Source of the DNA: Parvibaculum sedimenti
GTDB taxonomy: Bacteria > Pseudomonadota > Alphaproteobacteria > Parvibaculales > Parvibaculaceae
NCBI RefSeq assembly: GCF_009184905.1
Contig: NZ_WESC01000013.1
Coordinates: 1 to 64,000, forward strand
Length of the DNA: 64,000 nt
Direction: 5' to 3'
Part shown: positions 57,812 to 64,000 of the stretch, piece by piece
Layout of the letters: each line of letters begins with the position of its first letter
How positions within the stretch are numbered: position 1 is the stretch's first letter
Program-made: the position numbers and the translations under genes
The notes under the pieces: model-generated
What the model was told of the DNA's origin: nothing
What the model saw: only the letters and a program-made list of their open reading frames with translations
Database searches by the model: none

Positions 57812-57869
57812 ACCGCACCTGACCGTTCAACACGATCCCCTCGCTTAACAAGATCAAGGAACCCGATCC

Positions 57870-58655
57870 ATGCAAGCGCTCAGCATCGCCGCCACCGGCA
57901 TGATGGCCCAGCAGCTCAATGTCGAGGTGATCTCGAACAACATCGCCAACATGAGCACGACGGGCTTCAAGAAACAGCGCGCCGAGTTTCAGGACCTGCT
58001 CTACCAGAACCTGCGCCGCGTCGGCACGAACTCATCCGACACCGGCACTGTCGTTCCCTCGGGTGTGCAGATCGGCCTCGGCGTCAAGACAGGCTCGGTC
58101 TATCGCATCATGAACCAGGGCGACATGGACAATACGGGCAACAAGCTCGACATGGCGATCCAGGGCCGCGGCTATTTCCGTGTGCAGCTTCCGAGCGGCG
58201 AAGACGCTTATACGCGCGCCGGCAACTTCTCGTTGAGCGCGACCGGCCAGATCGTCACCTCCGACGGCTACACGGTGCAGCCGGGCATCACCATCCCGAG
58301 CGACGCAACCGACATCACGATCAGCAAGGATGGCCAGGTGCAGGCAACCATTCCCGGCCAGACGGCGGCTCAGGTCGTCGGCCAGCTCGATCTCGCGACC
58401 TTCCCGAATGACGCCGGCCTCGACCCTCAGGGCGACAACCTCTTCCTTGAAACCGCCGCGAGCGGTGCGCCCTCCGTCGCCACGCCTGGCACCACTGGCG
58501 TCGGTACCTTGCTGCAGGGCTTCCTCGAGACCTCGAACGTCAATGCCGTGACGGAAATCTCGAGCCTCATCACTGCGCAGCGCGCCTATGAGATGAACTC
58601 CAAGGTCATCACCGCCGCCGACGAAATGATGTCGGTCACGTCGAACCTGAAGTGA
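57870..58655 (+). CDS. flgG: Flagellar distal rod protein FlgG
   Basis: 261 residues with the FlgG pattern: EVISNNIANMSTTGFKKQ, then ITAQRAYEMNSKVITAADEM. Distal rod subunit. AAGGA lies before the ATG. Confidence 0.97.
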   Translation: MQALSIAATGMMAQQLNVEVISNNIANMSTTGFKKQRAEFQDLLYQNLRRVGTNSSDTGTVVPSGVQIGLGVKTGSVYRIMNQGDMDNTGNKLDMAIQGRGYFRVQLPSGEDAYTRAGNFSLSATGQIVTSDGYTVQPGITIPSDATDITISKDGQVQATIPGQTAAQVVGQLDLATFPNDAGLDPQGDNLFLETAASGAPSVATPGTTGVGTLLQGFLETSNVNAVTEISSLITAQRAYEMNSKVITAADEMMSVTSNLK

Positions 58656-59650
58656 GAATAACAGCAATGTTTTCGGGTATGCGCCATTCCGTTCTGATGC
58701 TTGCCGCCGTCACCGTCGTGACGGGCTTCACCGCCCGCGCCGACGCAGCCGCGCTGCGTTCCGACGTCACAGTTTCCGGCAATGCCGTCACACTCGGCGA
58801 TCTCTTCGACGATGCAGGAGATGCTGCGCGCGTCATTGTTGCCGATGCGCCTGCACCGGGCCTGACGACAGACATCTCCGTCTCGCGCATTTCTCTTGCC
58901 GCACGCCGCAGTGGCCTTGCCTGGCACAACACGACGGGGCTCACCCATGTGACCGTCGCGCGTGCAGGCATCGCCGTTCCCGATGCCGAGGTTTCTTCAG
59001 TGATCGCTTCGGCAATCATCGCCTCGACGCCTTCGCTCATGCCGAGTGCAAAGCTCCAGGTCGATTTCGCCAATGGCGCCGCCGGCATTCAGGTCGGCAT
59101 GGACGCTCCCGCCACCGTGAAGGTCGAACAGATCGCCACCAATCCGCGTACCGGTGCGTTCGACGCGCTGCTTCGCGCGCCCGCCAACGATCTCACGGCC
59201 CCGCTCCGCCACGTGTCCGGCCGCGCCTATCCGGTCGCCGATGTTCCGGTTCTCACACGCGAGATCGCACCGGGCGATGTGGTCCGCGCGCAGGACATCG
59301 ATTGGGTGCGCTTGCCCGCCATGCGTGTCAGCCAGAACATCATCACGTCGCTGGACCAGCTTGTCGGCATGTCGCCGCGCCACCAGATCCGCCTCGGCGA
59401 ACCGATCCGCACCACGGATGTGCAGGCACCCCTCGTCGTGAGCAAAGGTATGCAGGTGGACATGACCTATGCCATCGGCTCGCTGACGCTGCTTGCCCGC
59501 GGTCGCGCGCTGCAGAGCGGTGCGGTGGGCGATACGGTCGACGTTCTCAACCCGCGCTCAAATCGTACCATTCAGGGCATCGTCGAAGGGCCGAACATGG
59601 TTCGTATCGAAGCCCTCGGTGTACCCCATCCCGCCGAACTGAAGTCCTGA
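58652..59650 (+). CDS. flgA: Flagellar P-ring chaperone FlgA
   Basis: 332 residues. A signal peptide, then SAF-type beta domains with SRISLAARRSGLAW and a C-terminal MTYAIGSLTLLARGRALQSG-type region. It assists P-ring (FlgI) assembly. The start overlaps flgG by four bases (GTGA); ATG 58667 is an alternative. Confidence 0.92.
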   Translation: MRITAMFSGMRHSVLMLAAVTVVTGFTARADAAALRSDVTVSGNAVTLGDLFDDAGDAARVIVADAPAPGLTTDISVSRISLAARRSGLAWHNTTGLTHVTVARAGIAVPDAEVSSVIASAIIASTPSLMPSAKLQVDFANGAAGIQVGMDAPATVKVEQIATNPRTGAFDALLRAPANDLTAPLRHVSGRAYPVADVPVLTREIAPGDVVRAQDIDWVRLPAMRVSQNIITSLDQLVGMSPRHQIRLGEPIRTTDVQAPLVVSKGMQVDMTYAIGSLTLLARGRALQSGAVGDTVDVLNPRSNRTIQGIVEGPNMVRIEALGVPHPAELKS

Positions 59651-59667
59651 GCAGGCCCTAGCAGATA

Positions 59668-60444
59668 ATGAGGTTCGTAATGTTTTCCCGCCTGGTCTCC
59701 GCGCGCTCTGCCGGTCTTGCAGTACTTGCCGCTTTCGCCATGACACTTGGCGGCTGCGGCGCCATGGACCGCATCGACAATATCGGCGCGGCCCCCGCAC
59801 TCGCCCCCATCGCCAATCCGACGACGCAGCCGGGCTACCGCCCTGTCAGCATGCCGATGCCGACGGCGGAGAAGGTTGTCTACGAGCCGAATTCGCTCTG
59901 GCGCACCGGCTCGCGCGCCTTCTTCCGCGATCAGCGCGCAGCGAAGGTTGGCGACATTCTCACCGTGTTGATCGACATCGCCGACAGCGCCAAGGTCGAC
60001 AACTCGACGGAGCGCACACGCGCCAATTCGGAAAATGCGGGCCTCACCAATTTCCTGGGGCTCGAGGGCAAGTTGAAAAACGTGCTGCCGAGCGGTGTCG
60101 ACCCGACGAGCCTTGTCGACGGTTCGAGCGCGAGCGCGAGCAAGGGCGCAGGCTCCGTTGACCGCAAGGAAAGTATCGCGCTCACGATTGCAGGCGTCGT
60201 GACGCAGGTCCTACCCAACGGCAATCTGGTGATCGAGGGACGCCAGGAAGTTCGCGTCAATTATGAGGTACGCGAACTTCTCATTAGCGGCATCGTCCGG
60301 CCGGAGGACATCTCCAACACCAACACGATCAAGCACACGCAGATCGCCGAAGCGCGCATCTCCTATGGCGGTCGCGGCCAGATCAGCGACGTGCAGCAGC
60401 CGCGCTACGGACAGCAGCTTTACGACATCGTGATGCCGTTCTGA
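59668..60444 (+). CDS. flgH: Flagellar L-ring lipoprotein FlgH
   Basis: 258 residues. A lipoprotein box LGGC ends the signal peptide. FFRDQRAAKVGDILTVLIDI and the C-terminal GRGQISDVQQPRYGQQLYDI are diagnostic. Outer-membrane ring. ATG 59680, with GAGG upstream, is a possible start. Confidence 0.96.
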   Translation: MRFVMFSRLVSARSAGLAVLAAFAMTLGGCGAMDRIDNIGAAPALAPIANPTTQPGYRPVSMPMPTAEKVVYEPNSLWRTGSRAFFRDQRAAKVGDILTVLIDIADSAKVDNSTERTRANSENAGLTNFLGLEGKLKNVLPSGVDPTSLVDGSSASASKGAGSVDRKESIALTIAGVVTQVLPNGNLVIEGRQEVRVNYEVRELLISGIVRPEDISNTNTIKHTQIAEARISYGGRGQISDVQQPRYGQQLYDIVMPF

Positions 60445-60464
60445 TGGTTTGATGTCGGAAAACA

Positions 60465-60492
60465 AAACGCGGCTCCGAAAGGAGCCGCGTTT
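60465..60492 (-). terminator. Terminator between flgH and dksA
   Basis: A perfect 12-bp stem with a GAAA loop. On the minus strand it is followed by TTTTGTTTT, so it ends dksA; it also lies past flgH. Confidence 0.9.
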
Positions 60493-60522
60493 CTGATTCA
60501 GTGCCTAAGCAAAGCCGAAGCC

Positions 60523-60939
60523 TCAATCGTCGCGATAAACCTTTTCGCGCCGCTCGTGGCGTTCCTGCGCTTCAATGGAGAGCGTGGCGATGGGACGCGC
60601 ATCCAGCCGCTTCAGGCTGATGGGCTCGCCGGTCTCCTCGCAATAGCCGTAAGTACCTTCCTCGATCCGGCGCAGCGCGGCGTCGATCTTGGAGATCAGC
60701 TTGCGTTGCCGATCGCGTGTCCTGAGTTCGAGCGAGCGCTCCGTCTCCGTCGACGCGCGGTCGGCGAGATCCGGATGCTGTGCCGTTTCTTCCTGAAGAT
60801 GCTGCAGCGTTTCGCGATTTTCGTGGAGGATGTCGTCCTTCCACTTTTCCAGCTTGCGCCGGAAATACTCGCGCTGCCGCTTGTTCATGAACGGCTCGTC
60901 CTCGGACGGTACATAGCCTTTAGGTAAGCGGACAACCAT
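60523..60939 (-). CDS. dksA: DksA-family RNA polymerase-binding protein
   Basis: 138 residues from ATG 60939, with GGAGAG upstream. The coiled coil with an acidic tip (QHPDLADRASTETERS) and the GTYGYCEETGEPISLKRL domain are DksA. Only one cysteine (Cys100) of the zinc finger remains; Ser121 replaces the one in ATLC. ppGpp partner in stringent control. It lies between flgH and fliX. Confidence 0.92.
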   Translation of the reverse strand: MVVRLPKGYVPSEDEPFMNKRQREYFRRKLEKWKDDILHENRETLQHLQEETAQHPDLADRASTETERSLELRTRDRQRKLISKIDAALRRIEEGTYGYCEETGEPISLKRLDARPIATLSIEAQERHERREKVYRDD

Positions 60940-61265
60940 TCGCGGTGATCTCTCCTGACACACACGCAAGAAAACGCGGCGGAGTATAGGGAGTGGATTC
61001 TCGATTCTCAACAACCGAAGGCAACTTAGGTTATCAATCTCCAACCCGTTGATAAATATAAGAGAAATGCAGCCCTTCAGGCGGAATTCGCCATCGGCGC
61101 GCATGAACCTTCTGTTACGCCGTTATGCGTTCAGAACCTAATGTATGAGATTATGCATAATTATACCTGCTCCCGTCGCAGGCTTATGGGTCATTTTTGG
61201 CACTTCGGACATAGCTTCAGGCGGGTAAAAAGCGCCGCTTGAGAGACCGCAAGGCAGTCCTCCGA
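60940..61265. other. 326-base stretch between dksA and fliX
   Basis: AT-richer. Contains an inverted repeat TTATCAA-N11-TTGATAA (61031-61055) that could be an operator for dksA, whose promoter must lie here. No coding or RNA gene was recognised. Confidence 0.45.
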
Positions 61266-61697
61266 TCAGTCTTTCGGGAAGGCTCCGAACTTCGCCAGTT
61301 CGACCCGCGCCCTGAGCTCGATGTGATCGAGGATGTTCCCCAGCTCGGGATCTACGACGCGGCCCCGCTGCCCTTCGACGGCAATGAGCAGACGCGAAAG
61401 CTTTGCCTGTGGCACCTGCCCCGCGAGCAGCGCCACCTTTATATCGTCGAGCATGTCGAGCAATTGCTCGCCACGCGCGATGGCGCGGCGGGGCGAGGTC
61501 AGTGCGTCGCCCGCGGCGGAAGCACCTTGCAGCGCGAGAAGCGCGTCAACGGCGCCCAGCGAGGCCGCAGCGCCGAGGCCCGCAACGCCCCTGCCTTCGT
61601 CCAACTCTCCCGCCATGAAGCCGGAGCCCAGGCCGCGCGCCGATGCCGAGCGCTTGCCCGCCGTCTGGCCGATCTGCCGTGTACCGCCAATCTTCAT
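61266..61697 (-). CDS. fliX: Flagellar assembly protein FliX
   Basis: 143 residues from ATG 61697 with GAGGA upstream. A Gly/Ala-rich N-terminal half and RRAIARGEQLLDMLDDIKVALLAG-type FliX helix, then RGRVVDPELGNILDHIELRARVELAKF. In Caulobacter FliX couples basal-body assembly to FlbD and sigma-54 control. Divergent from flgI, as in Caulobacter. Confidence 0.88.
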   Translation of the reverse strand: MKIGGTRQIGQTAGKRSASARGLGSGFMAGELDEGRGVAGLGAAASLGAVDALLALQGASAAGDALTSPRRAIARGEQLLDMLDDIKVALLAGQVPQAKLSRLLIAVEGQRGRVVDPELGNILDHIELRARVELAKFGAFPKD

Positions 61698-61776
61698 CGA
61701 TATGTCCTCAAGCCCTTTTTCCGGCAATGCGCCGGACGATATGGAGCTATTCGACAGTGATGATGGACCGCATCCG

Positions 61777-61791
61777 TTAAAGCGGCGTTAA
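61777..61791. promoter_or_regulatory. CtrA box between fliX and flgI
   Basis: An exact TTAA-N7-TTAA (spacer AGCGGCG), 80 bases before fliX and 170 before flgI. Confidence 0.75.
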
Positions 61792-61907
61792 GCATGAACT
61801 CATCGCCGGCAGAATTTGCCGGGAGCGCCGTCGAAACTTGCCGGGCATGGCGGAAGCGCACCATTCAGAAGGCGCATGAGACAAACAAAATCAGCCACTT
61901 AGGCCAT

Positions 61908-61923
61908 GGCATGGCTTTCGCTA
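61908..61923 (+). promoter_or_regulatory. Sigma-54-like promoter of flgI
   Basis: TGGCATGGCTTTCGCT, with GG and GC ten bases apart as required, 37 bases before the flgI ATG. Confidence 0.55.
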
Positions 61924-61960
61924 GGGAGGGTCGTACTCTTACGCCTCAGACGGTCAGCAA

Positions 61961-63100
61961 ATGCTCAGGCACATCGCCGCCTTCTTCCGCTCCACCGCAC
62001 CGCTCCTCGCCTTGGCCTGTGCCTTTGCGCTTGTTCTGCCTCAGGGCGTTCAGGCCTCGTCGCGCATCAAGGACATCGTCGATGTCGAAGGCGTCCGCGA
62101 TAACCTGCTCGTGGGTTATGGCCTCGTGGTCGGCCTGAACGGCACGGGCGACACGCTGCGCAACGCGCCCTTCACGCAGCAGAGCCTCACCGCGATGCTT
62201 GAACGGCTGGGCGTCAACACGCGCGGCAGCCAGATCAAAACGGCGAATGTGGCCGCCGTCATGGTGTCGGCAAACCTGCCGCCTTTCGCACCGCAAGGCA
62301 CCCGCATCGACGTGACTGTCAGCGCGCTTGGCGACGCGACCAATCTTCAGGGCGGCGTCCTGCTTGTGACGCCTCTCATGGGCGCGGATGGACAGGTCTA
62401 TGCCGTCTCCCAGGGTTCCGTGGCAACCGGCGGCTTTTCCGCCAAGGGCGACGCGTCATCCGTGGTACGCGGTGTGCCGACCAATGGCCGCATCGCCAAT
62501 GGCGCCGTGGTCGAACGCGAAATCGACTTCAAGCTCGCCGAGCTCAAGACGCTGCGCCTTGCGCTACGCAACCCCGATCTCACGACCGCTCAGCGCGTCG
62601 CCGGCGCCATCAACACCTTTCTGGGCAACGGCGCGGCTGTCGCCAACAATCCGACCACGGTTCAGCTGACCGTGCCCCCTTCCTATGCGGGCAATGTGGT
62701 CAATCTGTTGACGGATATCGAGCAGCTCCGCGTGGAGCCTGACCTCGCGGCCCGCGTTGTCATCGACGAAAGCTCGGGCGTGATCGTGATGGGTCAGGAT
62801 GTGCGCGTCAGCAAGGTGGCCATCGCGCAGGGCAACCTCACCATCAGCGTCACCGAAACGCCGCAGGTCAGCCAGCCCGCGCCCTTCTCCAACACCGGCC
62901 AGACCACCGTCGTGCCCCGCACCAGCGTCAATGTCGATGAGGCCAAGGGCCGCAAGCTCGCCATGGTCGACGGCAGCATCAGCCTCAAGGAACTGGTGGA
63001 CGGGCTCAACGCCCTCGGCGTCAGCCCGCGCGACATGATCACCATTCTTCAGGCGATCAAGGCTGCAGGCGCACTCCAGGCCGAAATCGAGGTGATGTGA
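61961..63100 (+). CDS. flgI: Flagellar P-ring protein FlgI
   Basis: 379 residues with a signal peptide ending VQA, then SSRIKDIVDVEGVRDN and LVGYGLVVGLNGTGD, diagnostic of FlgI. It forms the periplasmic P ring. Its stop overlaps flgJ by one base. Confidence 0.97.
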   Translation: MLRHIAAFFRSTAPLLALACAFALVLPQGVQASSRIKDIVDVEGVRDNLLVGYGLVVGLNGTGDTLRNAPFTQQSLTAMLERLGVNTRGSQIKTANVAAVMVSANLPPFAPQGTRIDVTVSALGDATNLQGGVLLVTPLMGADGQVYAVSQGSVATGGFSAKGDASSVVRGVPTNGRIANGAVVEREIDFKLAELKTLRLALRNPDLTTAQRVAGAINTFLGNGAAVANNPTTVQLTVPPSYAGNVVNLLTDIEQLRVEPDLAARVVIDESSGVIVMGQDVRVSKVAIAQGNLTISVTETPQVSQPAPFSNTGQTTVVPRTSVNVDEAKGRKLAMVDGSISLKELVDGLNALGVSPRDMITILQAIKAAGALQAEIEVM

Positions 63101-63414
63101 TGATCGCCAGCCTCGCCGCCGCCACGCCCGCCTATGTCCACACGCCGATGCAGGCTTCAACGCCCGGCGCGACGCGCAATGCAAAGGCCTGGGCCGTGGC
63201 GCAGGAGTTCGAGAGCCAGTTCATCTCGGTCATGGCGCAGTCAATGTTCGAAGGCATCAAGTCCGACGGGCCTTTCGACGGCGGGCAAGGCGAAGGCATG
63301 TTCCGCTCGCTCCTCGTCGATCAGTACGGCAAGGAAATGACCAAGGCGGGCGGCATCGGCATCGCCTCCAACATCTACAACGAAATTCTGAAGCTTCAGG
63401 AGCAAGGACGATGA
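63100..63414 (+). CDS. flgJ: Rod-binding protein (FlgJ N-terminal type)
   Basis: 104 residues. Only the rod-binding domain is present (AWAVAQEFESQFISVMAQSMFEGI ... MFRSLLVDQYGKEM); the muramidase half of enteric FlgJ is missing, as is usual in alphaproteobacteria. It overlaps the next gene by four bases. Confidence 0.88.
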   Translation: MIASLAAATPAYVHTPMQASTPGATRNAKAWAVAQEFESQFISVMAQSMFEGIKSDGPFDGGQGEGMFRSLLVDQYGKEMTKAGGIGIASNIYNEILKLQEQGR

Positions 63415-63878
63415 GCGAACCCCACCGCATCGCCGCAGGCGACCTTTCCCCCGCCGCCCTGGTGGACCGCATGCTTGCCGTCGCCGACCAGCTCGGCGAC
63501 ATCATCATCCGCGAAACCGGCCACCTTCAGGCCTGCGAGCCTCTGAGGATCGGCGAGCTTCAGGAGCAGAAAATCCGCCTTGCCAATGAATATGCCATGG
63601 ATGTCCGCGCTGTGACGTTGCGCAAGGATTTGATCGACCGCGCACCTGCCGAGAAGGTCGCGACGCTCAAAGCCGCCATGACAAAGCTCGACAGCTTGCT
63701 TCGCGCAAACGAAGTAGCCCTCGGCGCGGCGAAGTCCGTCTCCGAACGGCTGCTCAAGGCCGTGGCCAACGCAGTCTCCGAGAAGAAGGCCCCTGTCCTG
63801 GGATACGGCCGCAATGCCGCCATCGCGCGGCCCTCGGGCAGCTCGCCCGCAGCCATCGCGCATGACGCGCGCGTTTAA
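63411..63878 (+). CDS. FlgN-like flagellar chaperone
   Basis: 155 residues, largely helical with heptad character. Position after flgI-flgJ and the pattern (IRETGHLQACEPLRIGELQEQK) suggest a FlgN-like export chaperone or an alphaproteobacterial relative. The start is an ATGA overlap with flgJ. Confidence 0.55.
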   Translation: MSEPHRIAAGDLSPAALVDRMLAVADQLGDIIIRETGHLQACEPLRIGELQEQKIRLANEYAMDVRAVTLRKDLIDRAPAEKVATLKAAMTKLDSLLRANEVALGAAKSVSERLLKAVANAVSEKKAPVLGYGRNAAIARPSGSSPAAIAHDARV

Positions 63879-63880
63879 GG

Positions 63881-63912
63881 CTAATACCGCCTTAAAATTA
63901 ACCGGACGCTAA
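63881..63912. promoter_or_regulatory. Two near-consensus CtrA boxes at the right edge
   Basis: CTAA-TACCGCC-TTAA (63881-63895) and TTAA-CCGGACG-CTAA (63898-63912), each one base off the consensus, side by side. They likely serve a gene beyond the window. Confidence 0.5.
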
Positions 63913-64000
63913 CCCTGTTCGCGCGAGTGTTGAGGCACATTCGGGCATCGTCCATTCCGCGCGCGACGCGCCGGCCATGGACAGGACAGCGGGGGCGGCT

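Noticed and set aside
1-64000. CRISPR arrays, insertion sequences, prophage
   Set aside because: No regularly spaced repeats, transposase, integrase or phage structural genes were found.

Overview
The window is a chromosomal segment of a high-GC alphaproteobacterium. The evidence is the CtrA-type boxes (TTAA-N7-TTAA) and sigma-54-like promoters in the flagellar locus, a CckA-type hybrid kinase, FliX, a MotE-like protein, DUF1476, a GTTC-N7-GTTC SOS box by recA, and an eukaryotic-like NADP isocitrate dehydrogenase. The gene content and order look Parvibaculum-like, but that genus is my inference; no 16S gene is present to test it.

Layout. 1-10.3 kb is accessory metabolism: a broken gene at the left edge, a formylglycine-type sulfatase, an enoyl-CoA hydratase, two short-chain dehydrogenases, a PilZ protein, a tandem ArsA ATPase with no other ars genes, an alpha/beta hydrolase, an M20 amidohydrolase and a GPH-type transporter. 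10.5-14.6 kb holds a zf-CHCC protein, an atypical Nramp-family transporter, two TupA-like ATP-grasp genes with somewhat AT-richer DNA, and a tRNA-Leu(UAA). 14.7-25.8 kb mixes housekeeping (CinA-like, map, radC, purB) with a Tat-exported amidase divergent from a LysR gene, and a PQQ dehydrogenase divergent from a TetR gene that has a clear palindromic operator.

26.1-30.7 kb is a purine operon, purC-purS-purQ-purL, followed by bolA and grxD, whose products usually form a 2Fe-2S complex. 30.8-34 kb is a two-component system divergent from a membrane-anchored EF-hand protein and a secreted repeat protein, with direct GTTAC repeats between them: a candidate calcium-linked envelope response. 34.1-42.8 kb is housekeeping: rpsD, trmJ, icd, a CNBD potassium channel, alaS and recA with its SOS box.

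42.8-64 kb is a flagellar supercluster. One minus-strand run is flgB-flgC-fliE-fliQ-fliR-flhB-cckA. Divergent from it are fliO-fliP. A second minus-strand run is fliL-fliM-DUF6468-motE-like-large beta/TPR protein. Plus-strand runs are flgF-flgG-flgA-flgH and flgI-flgJ-flgN-like, with dksA and fliX on the minus strand between them. Exact or near-exact CtrA boxes lie at four promoters and sigma-54-like elements at two, as expected for the CckA-CtrA flagellar hierarchy. The most interesting uncharacterised protein is the ~1128-residue periplasmic beta-repeat/TPR protein at 50.3-53.7 kb, which has its own perfect CtrA box.

No CRISPR array, prophage, intact insertion sequence or rRNA gene was seen.
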